A DNA stretch of 64,000 bases. It comes from Parelaphostrongylus tenuis (taxonomy: Eukaryota; Nematoda; Chromadorea; Rhabditida; Metastrongylidae). The stretch is taken from positions 248,001 to 312,000 of the forward strand of contig JAHQIW010000381.1 in the NCBI GenBank assembly GCA_019055375.1, written 5' to 3'. Below, one piece after another: positions 34,801 through 45,212 of the stretch (within the stretch, counting starts at the first letter, position 1; each line of letters begins with the position of its first letter). The notes under the pieces are model-generated. The model was not told the DNA's origin. It searched no databases and was given only the letters and a program-made list of their open reading frames with translations. Position numbers and translations under genes: made by a program.

Positions 34801-37694
34801 GGACTCTTCTGATTTGGATATTAATTATCACCAAACCGAAGTTCCCGAATGGGTACGTGGATTGGAAGCGGCAGACGATGAAGTCACGAAAGCTGATGAC
34901 CGCCAGAAACAAAAGTCGACCCTCTATGATGAACTGTTGGCAATTGAACGTAAGTTTCTGAAAAGATTGTGGTTATACACCGTTGAAGAATTTTCCAAAC
35001 CGAATACTAATTTGTTCTCGAGTGACCATAAATGTTTCGCAGTAACTACCAAAAAATTGGTACAAATATAACAAACTGTCATGGTTTCATTTTTTGAGTA
35101 ACTAGCGTTGCTCTAAAGAGCTCAATGAAGTCTGAAAAAATGATATTAAGGGAACGTTATCGCCGTGTGCGTGTCATATATATTGATCTTGTGAAGCTAA
35201 ATGGCTCAAAATTCATTTAGTTTTATCGAAATGGAGTGATCTAGTTTTCCTGGTAAATTCTAATATTGAGACAGAAGTGTTCTTCCAAAAAATGGTTTTT
35301 TTTTCGTTAGACAGAACGGAATGAAGAAACTATCCATTTCGCTGGACAAGAACTTTTCATAAGAGTGTTAGTAATTATTCGAAAGCTTAAATTACTGACT
35401 ACTGCGCTATATGGCGGTTTTCAAAAGCATCCTTTGATAATGCTGTAAAATGCAAAATAAAGTAGTGTTTTACATCGGTCGCGCGATTTACTATTACCTC
35501 GCTGGAAGCACGAAAAGTCATCATCGTGTGTAAAGGAAATCTTTGAGTATAGAGTCAGACGTTTTATCGGGGTTTTCTTTCAAAACAGAGAAAAAATTCC
35601 TAATTGGGTAACAAAAATCGCACTTCACATGTGTAAACACGTCAGTGCCATCGATAGATCACCGTATCCAAATCGCGCGTAGCGCCCCACGTCCCTACAC
35701 TCCGCCCGTAGAATAGCCTAAACACACATGCCCCTTATGTGATTCAATCATATGTTCCCTGTTACACTGTAGGAAGCGGTCACTTGGGAAAGTAAGCACA
35801 GCGTTGTAATCTGTGAATATTATATTGTCGAATGATTACTAATAGGCTAAAGGAAGAGCTCTGTCGTGCGAGAAATACGCGCGTCTTAAACACAGATGTC
35901 TTTCTTTCGCTAAAAGCGTTGTAAAAAAGACTTTTTCAAAAAGAGCCACGTAATGTAGTAGCCGGGAATCTGTGGTTTCCAATGATTACCAACACTCTTA
36001 TGAAAAATTCCTGTCCAACGAAAGGGATCTTTTATCCCGTGCTGTCTAACGGAAAAGTACCAAGGAAATTTTCATCTGCTGCTTATTTTTTTAAAAATAA
36101 GATTCTGATATGTAATAGTTCTTGAATTATTCAAGAAAGCGGTTACTGGTTGACGAGAAATCCTACATATATGTTGGACATTGTATAGATGTTTATCTCT
36201 TGAATCCTTCTAGCTTTTTCTCAAAAATATCTTTCCTCTGATCGTATTTGGTCTTATGTGCTAAAATACTCTCTGAATTTTGACGATTTTCTCACATTAT
36301 ACTTCATTGTAGTTATTTCGTTGGGGTTCTAATATTTATACTAGATGACTCCATTGGTGGAGCACTTGGAAATCAGAATTTTTGAGAAAAGTTATGCTAT
36401 CGCTTCACCCTTTATCCACTCGTTATGCGGTATCCTTTTTCACGTTCTCACAATGTGATCAATAAGTGGATCGTTTTTGTTGGCAAAAAAAAAAAAAAAC
36501 TGAAAAGTTCTCGTAAACACCACCTTGAAGTACTGAATCTTTAGGCTACGGACGGTTAGGTTATTTCAATCGTGTTTGGTGATGTAGGGAATCTCTGTTG
36601 TGTGGAATTCAATGTTAGTTTAATCTAATTAAACGGCGTTCCGTAGTCGCTTCTCTATCCAAGGATGTATGTTTCCGTGCTGAAAAATTTTTTGCAGTCG
36701 GATTCATCTAACTTGCCTTTATAGGACACTTTTAACGCAGTGATTAGAGGGCCACTGTGACACCACGTGTTTGTTGGTTCGATCATCGTTCAAAGCTCAC
36801 CAAACCTTTCATCCTTTGAGGCCGGCGAGTTGGTGCCACACTGGGAGAATAGCAGTTCTTATTTGATTGGCAGGCCACCGCTTGTCATTGTGGAGATCAC
36901 CAGTTATGCAACCATTCACCTCAAATGATGCTACGAATGAAGTCAGTGCACGGTGCATTCCTCAGAGATTGATCAACGTCGAGAGTTTTATGCTTTAAAC
37001 TATACAATTGTCACCAAACGATAGTTTTGAGGTAGTCCAAATGGTCGCAGGAGTTGATCAATTGGAGAAAAATCGGCGAAATTGTATTGTTTGTCCAGAT
37101 AAGGCAAAGTAATGTACTTTATTTGTTTGTTTTTTTTTAAGATGTGTGCCTTCTCCTTGATCCATCTTTCTTTTTTCTTTTTCTTCCTATAAATTGGTCT
37201 TTTTATTTTTTGCTTTCTACATATGTTTCTATGTCTTCATCACCTTTTTTCTCCTTTGTCTGATCCACTCTCTCTCTCTCTCTCCCCTCCCTCTCTTCTC
37301 TCTTTCTCTCTCTCTCTCTCTTCCTCTCTCTTTTACTGCAACTCTATCTTTTTAGGGTAAAGTCATAAGCAATTGAAATACTGTATGAAAATAGGCCTCA
37401 AGCGAATCAAATGCCTTATGACTGCGTAGTGTTTTATCACTAAATCAGATTCTCAATGGTAAACGTCATATATCATAATCACATGGAATTTATTTCTTGT
37501 GTATGCTTTCAGAGTGGCCTAAGAGTCTCGAAGAAGAAGAGGACGCTTTGGCTCGTGCTTTATGGCTAAGTGAGCAAGAATATATCGAAACGATGAAGTT
37601 GAAGTACGGCTCACAAATGGAAGAGTGCAGTAGCAATAACAACAATAATAACATCAATAATAATAATAACAATCAAAGCGATAAGAAATGCTGA
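31854..37694 (+). CDS. OTUD5: OTUD5-like OTU-family deubiquitinase
   Basis: Eleven exons: 31854-31872, 32142-32159, 32900-32917, 33158-33234, 33310-33403, 33466-33530, 33600-33756, 33822-33914, 34505-34695, 34751-34949, 37513-37694 (370 residues; human about 570, with a longer disordered N-terminus). The OTU catalytic site is GDGSCMFRAVADQ (D67, C70), with the likely catalytic histidine H177 in SHYNS. Downstream are a helix-rich region and a ubiquitin-interacting motif (about 316-338, EEDALARALWLSEQEYIET), as in OTUD5, then a low-complexity Asn run. NSDDEYD (S32) matches the acidic site around the activating phosphoserine of human OTUD5 (Ser177, from memory). OTUD5 removes ubiquitin chains in innate and developmental signalling. 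Exons 2 and 3 are 18-nt microexons. The start is the first Met before them; an extra 5' exon cannot be excluded. The exon 7 acceptor is CTAAG, chosen because it restores the family alignment. Confidence 0.9.
31945..32065. repeat. Degenerate tRNA-like pair in OTUD5 intron 1
   Basis: GAGAGTCGAACCCGCG (minus) and TACGCGGGATCAAGTCCTAC (plus) form a small inverted repeat with flanks CTCGAG and CGAGATC. It is a shortened composite of the tRNA-like family. Confidence 0.55.
32315..32415 (+). repeat. tRNA-like module in OTUD5 intron 2
   Basis: GAGCCGCAGTATTTTAGTAG, TTAGCAC, then GCGGGTTCAACTTCTACTGG and TTTGCGCGTC. The B-box-like part is retained; the D arm is degraded. Confidence 0.6.
32495..32812. 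mobile_element. Inverted tRNA-like composite in OTUD5 intron 2
   Basis: A minus module (about 32520-32575, GACGGGACTCGAACCCAC) faces a plus module (about 32700-32775, CTTCGGTAGTGCAGCTGGAT then GCGTTCGAGTCTCACC). The core between them is shared with the 52-kb composite (CTGTCAGTGTGACTGAGTTC, ATCGACTACAAGGTCAAACC, GTTGATTGCTGTC). Same family as the 51.95-kb element. Confidence 0.75.
33000..33085 (+). repeat. tRNA-like module in OTUD5 intron 3
   Basis: GAGCCTGGTAGACCAGTGGT, AGCACGTATCCCCGCAAAGG, then GCGGGTTCAACTCATGGG. It has the same GTGGTAGCAC head as other modules and the same upstream word GGTATGCAAAAC. Confidence 0.65.
34008..34280 (+). mobile_element. tRNA-derived SINE copy in OTUD5 intron 8
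   Basis: Head GCGCGTGTGGTGCAGTGATT, body AGGCCACCGCGTGTCATTGT, 3' part GATCAACGCCGGAAAC. The B-box region is degraded. Confidence 0.82.
35310..36055. mobile_element. Hairpin MITE family 2 in OTUD5 intron 10
   Basis: Second copy: CGCTGGACAAGAACTTTTCA, AAGCTTAAATTACTGACTAC and TTACCTCGCTGGAAGCACGA on the left. The mirrored right arm has AGAGCCACGTAATGTAGTAG and ATTACCAACACTCTTATGAA. The whole middle aligns with the 28.9-kb copy. Confidence 0.85.
36725..36998 (+). mobile_element. tRNA-derived SINE copy in OTUD5 intron 10
   Basis: Head AACGCAGTGATTAGAGGG with GTTGGTTCGATCATC, body AGGCCACCGCTTGTCATTGT, 3' part GATCAACGTCGAGAGTTT. It is more diverged than average. Confidence 0.8.
37265..37335. 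repeat. (CT)n pyrimidine tract
   Basis: CT repeats in the last intron of the OTUD5-like gene, about 180 bp upstream of its terminal exon. Confidence 0.85.
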
Positions 37695-38027
37695 CGAAGT
37701 TCCCAGCAGAAGAGCTTAGTGTACTTGTACTTGACGTTGAGTTTTGTTCTAACCCGCGCTTTTCCCTACCTTGTGAGATCTTTCTCATTTATACGCTGAC
37801 GAAGAGCTATTGACATTGCTTTCCTTACTAATTACATTGTGATATTTGCATGATTAGCTTTTACTGACAAAAATCTCGTGTGATAACTTAAACCCCCATA
37901 AGAATGCTTCTTTGCCCGGCTAGAATATTTTTGTTGTACCATGGAAATCTGGTGTTGTACTATATGAATTGGAGTGAGTTTTACTAGTCCTTTCAGCTGT
38001 AACTAAATATTGCACATGCAATATATC

Positions 38028-38033
38028 AATAAA
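38028..38033 (+). promoter_or_regulatory. Poly(A) signal of the OTUD5-like gene
   Basis: A canonical AATAAA lies 334 bases after the OTUD5-like stop codon, in AT-rich sequence with no other gene between. It is the most plausible cleavage signal for that transcript. Confidence 0.6.
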
Positions 38034-38089
38034 GGCGTTATTCAAGATTCTTCATGCTCTAACTGCTCTTTTCGAAGTGTTATGATGTT

Positions 38090-38612
38090 TTGAATATACC
38101 TAAGAAAACTGAGAGGTGAGCAAAACAGTCGACTCAGGGGGAGTTGAACTCGTCTTTCACCCATACCCGCAGGGCGCGTGCTACCTACCACTTACACCAC
38201 CGAGGCACCGCTTACCCACCACTTATTCTTCAATATCTCGCTATCACAGCTATCGGCCTTCAACCGTTAACAGGTTTGGTTGGTTGAGCACATATCTTCT
38301 TAAACTTAGTCAAGCTGGCAGCCATTATGCATATCATATATAATACTCATGAAACATGGGGATTCTTGAGTATCATATATCCACAATGGATGTCAGCATA
38401 ACTGGGTTTAGAAGGCGATATGTGCTCAACCGACCAAACCCTGTTAAACGGTTGGTGGCTGATAGCTATTATAGTGAGATTGAAGAATGACTGGTGGTCA
38501 GGCGGTGGCCTCTGTGATGTAGTGGTAGTACGCGCTTCCGGTATGGATGAAGCGCCTTTTCAGTTCCAGTCTGAGGCCAAATTTTCGCTCACCATTGAAT
38601 CCTCCACTAGAT
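38090..38612. mobile_element. Long inverted-repeat element with tRNA-like arms
   Basis: Left arm: tRNA-like module in minus orientation (about 38110-38205), then AGCTATCGGCCTTCAACCG and GGTTGAGCACATATC. The right arm mirrors it: GATATGTGCTCAACCGACC, GGTTGGTGGCTGATAGCT, then the plus module (about 38500-38575, TGATGTAGTGGTAGTACGCG). The arms are roughly 200 bp with an AT-rich loop. It sits 400 bp past the OTUD5-like stop codon. Confidence 0.8.
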
Positions 38613-38697
38613 ACATTGGAAAGACGTCATGATTGGAAAAAGGAGTTTCGAGATTGAAAAAACCCGAGTTGTTCCGTACTTTGCTTTCACATATAAA

Positions 38698-38997
38698 GCT
38701 AAAGGATAAAGCTCTCAGCATTGAGATCAATCCCTAAAGGATGTGCCATGCAGTCGTCTCCAATTTTTAACCTCATTTGAGATGATTAAATACATGTCTG
38801 GCCTTTACAATGACTCGCTGTGGCCTCCCCATTGTATCGAGTCAGTGCTGTTTATCCTCCCTGACAAGTCTGCGACCAGTCCTGTATCGTTTCACCGACT
38901 CAGGAAGTTTGAATGGCTTGATGAGCCATCAGTGGGAGATCGAACCATCGACCTTGTGTGCGACGCAGAACACCTCTAAACTGCTCCATTTGCGCAC
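38698..38997 (-). mobile_element. tRNA-derived SINE copy
   Basis: Minus orientation, from AAAGGATAAAGCTCTCAGC through CTCCCTGACAAGTCTGCGAC to AGATCGAACCATCGACC and CTGCTCCATTTGCGC. Downstream of the OTUD5-like gene. Confidence 0.87.
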
Positions 38998-39545
38998 ATA
39001 TAATTAGCAAATATCGAAAATTATAGCGGCACCTCCCAATCGACATTTTGAGATCTCGCTTAGAAGTTCCTTACAGTCTATTAGAATGTTCGAAACCTTT
39101 CATGAGGTCTGGTATAGCACTTTTAGTGCTAGACGAACGCTTCATGATGAAAGGCTTGAGACTACCGACTATATCGAATTTTTGAGCGAGGTCCTAAATA
39201 GTCGATTGGAAGGTATCGCTATATGCCGTTCTTACCACCTGTAAGCCATGCAGTCGACAATCAGTCACTGAAAGAACGCCACATCAGGTGATCTTTTCAC
39301 TTGACGTATAGTGATAGATCTTCGGCAACTATCCTAAATAATAGTAGGGACGATCAGCCGAATGGCATGTGCTACTAGTGAGCTTGCGAGAAAGGCGAAA
39401 CGTACGTTTGGCAGCCGAGGTGCCATACCAGGCCTCTGGAATGCTCAAAGCTGCTATCCGACTAGATCGTAATTTATCTCCAAATATGATGTCCTGGAGA
39501 TTCTTCGCGATTTCTGTGTAGAGAGATGTCACCCGGTGAAAGGGA

Positions 39546-39797
39546 AGCGTGTGGCGGAGTGGTTAGAGATGTTTCGAGACGCACTTGTGGTTTATGGTTC
39601 GACCCCGCCCAGGTTTCACCAAGCCTTCCGTCCCTTCGGAGTCGGCTAGTTGATATAGGACTTGTCTGGTGGGATATCGGCACTGACTTGACACGTTAAT
39701 AGGCCACCCGAGAGTTATTATTAAGGTCATATATGCATTCAATCATCTTAAACGGTACTTGATGAAGGCGAGTGCTTGGCGTATCTCTCAGGGATTG
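39546..39797 (+). mobile_element. tRNA-derived SINE copy, tail missing
   Basis: Head GCGTGTGGCGGAGTGGTTAG with TGGTTCGACCCCGCCC, body GACTTGTCTGGTGGGATA, ending at GGCGTATCTCTCAGGGATTG without the tail. Confidence 0.84.
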
Positions 39798-40089
39798 GTG
39801 GGTGTCTGGAAGTCTCTCCAGCTTTTCATCGCCTTTCTGATCCACAAGGGATATCAATCCATAATCTCTTGAGAGTACGTGGAGACCCCTCGTCGATCGG
39901 GTCAGCGGCGGTACGACAAACAGTCGGGCCGGCACGGGCGATGTTTGAGATTTGGCGAAAGGAGTCGCGCACGTCGACAAAACATTAGCCCCCACCATTT
40001 CCCCTAGTGAGTCGTCGATAAACAGCATTCTCTCTTTCAAAAAGTTATGTCTTAACAACTGTAAAGTAAAAGCAATCACCTGGGAAAGG

Positions 40090-40780
40090 TTGAGTAGTAC
40101 ACAAATAATCGACCTCAGGCGGAAGTTGAACCCGAGTTTCACACCTTACCGAGGGCGCGTGGTACCACTGCACACACGAAGGCCACCGCTCTGCGACCAC
40201 TCGTTCTTCGATATGAACCATCGAAAGCCCCTAAACGCCACGTTTTCTGTCGTAAACATTCGCGTTATCAGTCGTTATCACCGCCGTTCACCGATTTTCC
40301 CATTTATACGCAACACTGTTTTTTTCAGTTCACAGTTTTTTTTTTTGTTATAATGAGTAGGAACAGTTTTTCTTCCTTCTTATCGGGTCTTTTGTGAGGT
40401 TTTTTTTTAGCCTTTCGAGGTTGTGACGTCATTGGCTCACGTACAATTTAGCTGGTATCGCCCCCCGCCTCATCGGAGCCACACAGCCCGCATAACCAAG
40501 CGTGCTTTCTAGCAAGGATTGGGGGGATTTTAGTGGGGTGCACGTGGCTCTGATGAAGCGGGCGATACCGCCGAGACGTGCGTAAGCCACTGACGTATTG
40601 ACCCCGAAAAGGCTCGGAAAACTTGTATTTTTTATAGCGAGGCAGTTCATCTAGAAGAAAGAGTAGTCGCATACCTGTGGCGTCGATGGTGTAGTGGTAG
40701 CACGCGTGCCGGTATGGGTGGAACGCGGGTTCGACTCCTAGCTGAGGTCGAATTTTGCGTACCACTCAGTCTTCTTAGGT
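40090..40780. mobile_element. Pair of inverted tRNA-like modules with a hairpin between
   Basis: A minus module at about 40108-40195 (GGAAGTTGAACCCGAGTTTC) and a plus module at about 40680-40752 (GGTGTAGTGGTAGCACGCG, GCGGGTTCGACTCC). Between them a separate inverted repeat at 40425-40600 pairs GGCTCACGTAC...GGTATCGCC with GGCGATACCGCC...GTGCGTAAGCC. It is either one long element or a tRNA-like pair with an internal insertion. Confidence 0.6.
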
Positions 40781-41204
40781 GTTTGTAGCGAGGCAAAAAA
40801 CAGTCGATTGGAAGGTGATGTCTGCCTTTTTCTTCTCTTTCCCGAAAGAATTTGAAAGATGCGATGACTTGATTGTTGTCTATATAAGAGTCTTAATTTT
40901 CACAATTGTCTGAGTATTTCCATGAGCCTTTCCACAACGATCAATACGTATGAAAAGCGTGGTGTCCATTCTTTGGATATAAAGTGCTCTTTTATGCTCG
41001 CAATGATCGTAAAAAACAAGTTATCGTGATCTTAGAGGTTGTATGAAATCATTTACTTTTTGTTTTAAAAGACCAGTGATCACGATTTACTACTCGGATA
41101 TCACCTCTTCTTGCATTGGATTCAATTCGTATCCTCATAATCGTCACACCTCCCACCCCACTCCCGTCGCCTCCCCTCTCTTTCCAAAGATTTCCGGATA
41201 GTGG

Positions 41205-41300
41205 TGAGTGATGTGCAAAAATTGTAAACCTCGAACGCGATGTGAACCCGCGTTTCACCTTTTCTGAGGGCGTGTGCTAACCACTGCACCACCGCAAAAC
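41205..41300 (-). repeat. tRNA-like module
   Basis: GTGATGTGCAAAAATTGTAA, then TGTGAACCCGCGTTTCACC and GTGTGCTAACCACTGCACCA in minus orientation. Confidence 0.65.
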
Positions 41301-41567
41301 CTGTTCTGCTATCACTCCTGCGGTTCTCGAAACATTTCACGTGGTGTTTCGGTTGCTGCTTGGGGAATTCGCTTTCTTTGAGAATGAAAAAGAACGCTGA
41401 TGAAGACGATTCTCCTCTTGGTCCTGGAGGTAGCCGAGCTAAAACGTTTGTTGATCGTTTACAAGAGAATTCTGTGGAAGGGGAATGAACCAGCGCATCG
41501 CTTGCCACCTCACTTCTTGAAGCACTTTCACGTTAACCACTGCGCTAATGACGCATTTGAAGGAATA

Positions 41568-41864
41568 AAAGGATGAAGGATAAAGCTCTCGGCGTTGATC
41601 AATCCCTGAGGGATGTGCCATGCATTCGACTTCAATTTTTAACTTCGTTTGAGGTGATTGAATGCATATCTGGCCTTTACAATGACTCGCGGTGGCCTCC
41701 CATTGTATCGAGTCAGTGCTGCTTATCCTCCCAGACAAGCCTGAGACCTGTCTGGTACCAATTTACCGACCGCGGAAGGATGGATGGCTTGGTGAGCCAT
41801 AAGCGCGAGATCGAACCATTGACCTCGTGTGCGACGCAGAGCACCTCTAACCACTGCGCCACAG
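41568..41864 (-). mobile_element. tRNA-derived SINE copy
   Basis: Minus orientation. Tail AAAAGGATGAAGGATAAAG, block GATCAATCCCTGAGGGATG, head CGCGAGATCGAACCATTGAC and CACTGCGCCACAG. It is close to the family consensus I infer from the copies here. Confidence 0.9.
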
Positions 41865-42802
41865 TTAAAGGAAAATCGTTTTTCAAATCCGTGCATGTTC
41901 ACTAAGTGGATTACCAGGGGTTGTCTAGGACTTTCAGCGATCGTGTGTTCACCTGATTCGTCCGGTCAGTCGCCAGTAAGTCACCATGATAAACACGTTT
42001 ATTACTTCGCTTATCTCCATGTGAAACGTGGCCTAGCGGGGAAGTGCTACGTCATCGGATTCCACATCGATCAGTTCTTCCATCCTTCAATCGACGCTTG
42101 CTCGACTTTCTTACCTCCTGCTCTTTTTGGAGATTTTTCCTCTTCAGTGATCCCTGTTTTTGATCTACCGGAGACCTAATAGGTGTTCCAGCTAGGCATA
42201 CATGTTTAATGTGGTTTAGGACTTGAAATTGTTGTTGTTTATTTGCTATTGGGGTCGGCTTGAAATTTTCCTGACCTTTTTTGATGTAACAACCCTCGAA
42301 TAGGCTATAAACACCATCACAAACACCTGAGAGAATTGAGGGGTAAGGCAAAAGTTGGACCTCAGACGGAGACAGATTTTTGCTTAGCAATTTCATACTT
42401 CTCTTATGTGTACTTGGAACGGCATAATCAGAGCAACACCGCTGCAAAAAAGCAGTGAAAATAAGAAGAAATCTTAAGGATTTTTTCAAGTAGATCATGG
42501 CCATCTACTTGACTGGGGTCAATGCGTCACGTGGGTTACCCGAGAACCCTAGGAATGCGTCAGTCATTCGCCCTAGAATCCGCTCGTATGGTCATACCTC
42601 ATCTCTCTGAATCACTTGATAAGAGCAGAGAGTCCATCTAAGCCGTCATCGGGTACATCTCCAAGGATCAGCCATGTTTTTCGTGATCTCCTCTATCAGT
42701 TGTCGTCCTTTTGACCGTCAAGTGACTCGAGAGGATTCTAGTCAGAGTTCTAGGTTCTTTCCTATCGCGTGCAAAGGTAGCCCAGTGGGGCCTTCAAGCT
42801 GT

Positions 42803-43057
42803 ATGGATTCGTCGTTAACCCGTTCGGGACCGTGCACCCATCTACGGATTCGTCGTTAACCCCGTTCGGGACCGTGCACCCATCTACGGATTCGTCGTTA
42901 ACCCGCTTCGGGACCGTGCACCCATCTATGGATTTGTCGTTAACCCGTTCGGTGAACCGTGCACCCATCTACGGATTCGTCGTTAACCCGTTCGGGACCG
43001 TGCACCCATCTATGGATTTGTCGTTAACCCCGTTCGGGACCGGGCACCCATCTACTT
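42803..43057. repeat. 41-44 bp tandem repeat, about six units
   Basis: Each unit reads GGATTCGTCGTTAACCCG followed by TTCGGGACCGTG and CACCCATCTA, with small indels giving 41, 42 or 44 bp and C/T variation at the unit end. The length is not a multiple of three in most units, so it is not coding. The GTTAACCC-TTCGGGACCGTG part matches the end of a hairpin element family found elsewhere in the window (for example 58313-58550). Confidence 0.95.
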
Positions 43058-43257
43058 ACATCTTTAACCCTCCCCCTCGCCACATGGGAACGCGTTATGT
43101 ATAATTGTATCATTTCAATTGTATTATTGTTGTTGTTTTCCTACTTATAACGACATGATATGTTTACACTAGCATAACATAGGAAAATGACAACAATAAT
43201 TTAGTCTAAATTCTTTTTATTTTGACTGCCACGAGCTGTGGTATGATCTTATAGTAG

Positions 43258-43497
43258 TATACCCAACATGTGGAGTACTGTGCAAAAACGTTTGCGTCAG
43301 CCGGGATTCGAACTCAGATCTCAGTCTTTCCGGGAGCATATGCTAACCGTTGCACCAACCTGCAAATAAGAGTGCTGTCAAAAACGAGCGTCGGTAGTGC
43401 AACGGTTAGCATACGCTCCCGGAAAGAGTGAGATCTGCGTTCGAATCCCGCCTGACGCAAACGTTTTTGCACAGCACTCTACATGTTGGGTATATTA
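43258..43497. mobile_element. Palindromic element with a tRNA-like cloverleaf in each arm
   Basis: Two near-identical inverted arms start at TATACCCAACATGT and include GTGCAAAAACGTTTGCGTC. The right arm holds a 72-nt module (43388-43459) that folds as a complete cloverleaf. It has 7 acceptor pairs (GCGTCGG with CTGACGC), a GTGC/GCAT D stem, a CGCTC/GAGTG anticodon stem with loop CCGGAAA, and a T arm with TTCGAAT. The left arm carries the mirrored module at about 43293-43364 (minus). A 23-bp spacer separates them. Position 33 is C rather than T, so a working tRNA is unlikely. Confidence 0.88.
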
Positions 43498-43554
43498 TAA
43501 CAATAATATAGTTAAAATAATCAATGATACTTTCCGATACGTTCAACGCTAGGG

Positions 43555-43635
43555 GCTAAGAGGTGCAGAGATGGAGCAGACCGTGAGGGTTAGAGATGGA
43601 AGGGAGGTTTATCCACGGTCTCGAAAGGGTTAATT
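43555..43635. mobile_element. Hairpin MITE family 3, right-arm remnant
   Basis: GGTGCAGAGATGGAGCAGAC, CGTGAGGGTTAGAGATG, TCCACGGTCTCGAAAGGGTT. It lies 60 bp after the tRNA-like palindrome and 500 bp after the tandem array. The AT-rich core of the family is at 43085-43200. Confidence 0.6.
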
Positions 43636-44318
43636 ATCATAGCATTCATCTGGAGCTTTTCGTGGGCCATCGGGTCAGCAGTGTAGAAACGGCCCCTTGG
43701 GAACCGTTGCTACTTCTCTGGGCGAGCCCTCGTAGCCTAGAGAGAAGAACGTAATGTGCTCATGGAAAATGGTTAACGGGCGTGTCCACGGCGGCTGCTG
43801 TGTATGGTGTCATCGGGGCTCAGGTCAATTTCGTAATCTGTCCGCTCCGTGAGCGGTAGCTATTGTCATCCGGTTAGTTCACTTTCAGTCGTTTCACTTC
43901 TCATTCTGTTCTCATTTTACCAGTTGCTAATGAAGCTCATAGCATTTGAGCGGAGAATAAGGCTACGGCGGTGGACCAACTCCTGTGGGTTCCGTTTGGC
44001 CCGCCACCGGGGATGGATCCCAGTCCATGTATACAGGCCCCGATAAGCATTCCGACGTAGGAGATCGCCCACTGGCTCCCACCCTCGGTGTTCAGGTCCT
44101 GCTCGAGGCAAGCGTAACTGCATCCCGAGGTCTACCGCCTAGTCAAACCCCGGAATCTTAGCTCACATTATCGGTTCACTTCACTCTTTAATCAATCCTC
44201 AGTTTATATCGTTCCACTTTATCACTACGCACTTAGTCATATCGCAGTACTATCGTATTTATACAGTTATGCGTCGACATTATTACTCTGTTCTCAATGT
44301 ATTATTATACTTATATAT

Positions 44319-44590
44319 GCGCACGTGGCGCAGTGGTTAGAGGTGCACTGCGTCGCACACGAGGTCAGTGGTTCGATCTCGCGCTCATGGCTCACCAAGC
44401 CATCCATCCATCCTGGGTCGGTAAATTGGTACCAGACAGGTCTCACACTTGCTCAGTTCAGCGGGAGGCCACCGCGAGTGATTGTAAGCCAGATATGCAT
44501 TCAATCACCTCAAACGAAGTTAAAAATTGAAGTCGAATGCATGGCGCATCCCTCAGGGATCGATCAACGCCAAGAGCTTTTAGAGCTTTA
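44319..44590 (+). mobile_element. tRNA-derived SINE copy
   Basis: Head GCGCACGTGGCGCAGTGG with AGTGGTTCGATCTCGCGC, body GGTAAATTGGTACCAGAC, 3' part GCATCCCTCAGGGATCGATC. The tail is reduced to AGAGCTTT units. Confidence 0.9.
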
Positions 44591-44654
44591 TGTATGTATT
44601 TTTAGGTTGTGATCGTCGGTCAGTATTCTATTTATTTGACCTCCACTTTCGGTG

Positions 44655-44775
44655 GTATGATGTTACAATATACCCAATAACGTGGAGTGCTGTGCAAAAA
44701 CATTTGCGTCAGCTGGGATTCGAACCCAGATCTCACTCTTTCAGGGAGCGTAAGCTAACCGTTGCACCGTTTTTA
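44655..44775 (-). repeat. Solo tRNA-like arm of the 43.3-kb element family
   Basis: Begins with ATACCCAATAACGTGGAGTG and TGTGCAAAAACATTTGCGTC, then the reverse complement of the tRNA-like module down to CTAACCGTTGCACC. Only one arm is present. Confidence 0.8.
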
Positions 44776-45212
44776 GGTTGTCTTGTAACTCTTTATAGTA
44801 AATTTAATATTTACTCGAGTCATCACCATCACTAGCCGTCAGCAACAACACTCATCTATCAACTCAGCAGAGCAAATTAGTGGCAATGGTGGGCACATCC
44901 CGTCGCCATAAGCAGTCTCCTTGTGGGTGCATTTGAGATCTCGAGGAATCCAGTTCTACCAAGTTTTCTTGATAGATTCACCGCTCAAAATCTCTCTGTC
45001 TAACCCTTAGCGACTCTTTCTTCTCATAGGCTAATATGGGCAGGGCCACGTTGTGATCGGATCTTATTTCTTGTCTTCTGGCAAAGCTTTCTTCAACAGC
45101 AGCAAAGAAATTGCTCAGTCAAAGGTGTTTTGTGGATACAGTGAATGGAGGACTATGAACTGAGTGAAAAAAGTGTTGGAATATGTACAGTATTTGAAGA
45201 CGAGTCAGATTC

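Larger units (their letters stand above)
43640..45212. other. Upstream region of the PDIA4 gene
   Basis: Holds the 44.3-kb SINE and the 44.7-kb tRNA-like arm. The stretch at 43.84-44.28 kb is GC-richer (CCCGCCACCGGGGATGGATC, CCCACTGGCTCCCACC) and reads like part of an unidentified retroelement or repeat, with no frame I can assign. Confidence 0.4.

Noticed and set aside
25148..37694. Operon of YPEL5-A and the OTUD5-like gene
   Set aside because: The intergenic gap is 2 kb with a tRNA-like element in it, far larger than nematode operon spacing; no splice-leader evidence can be read from DNA.
42803..43057. CRISPR-like array
   Set aside because: The repeats are directly adjacent with no unique spacers, and the window is clearly eukaryotic.
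43388..43459. Functional tRNA gene (anticodon position reads GGA, serine)
   Set aside because: The fold is complete, but position 33 is C instead of T, there is no serine-type long variable arm, the T stem has mismatches, and the sequence is a dispersed repeat family.
44297..44612. Open frames reading [19 protein letters not shown] and MAQWLEVHCVAHE, which recur at 15.5, 38.8, 41.7 and 48.5 kb
   Set aside because: Recurrence is due to the SINE body in different frames and strands, not to a protein family.
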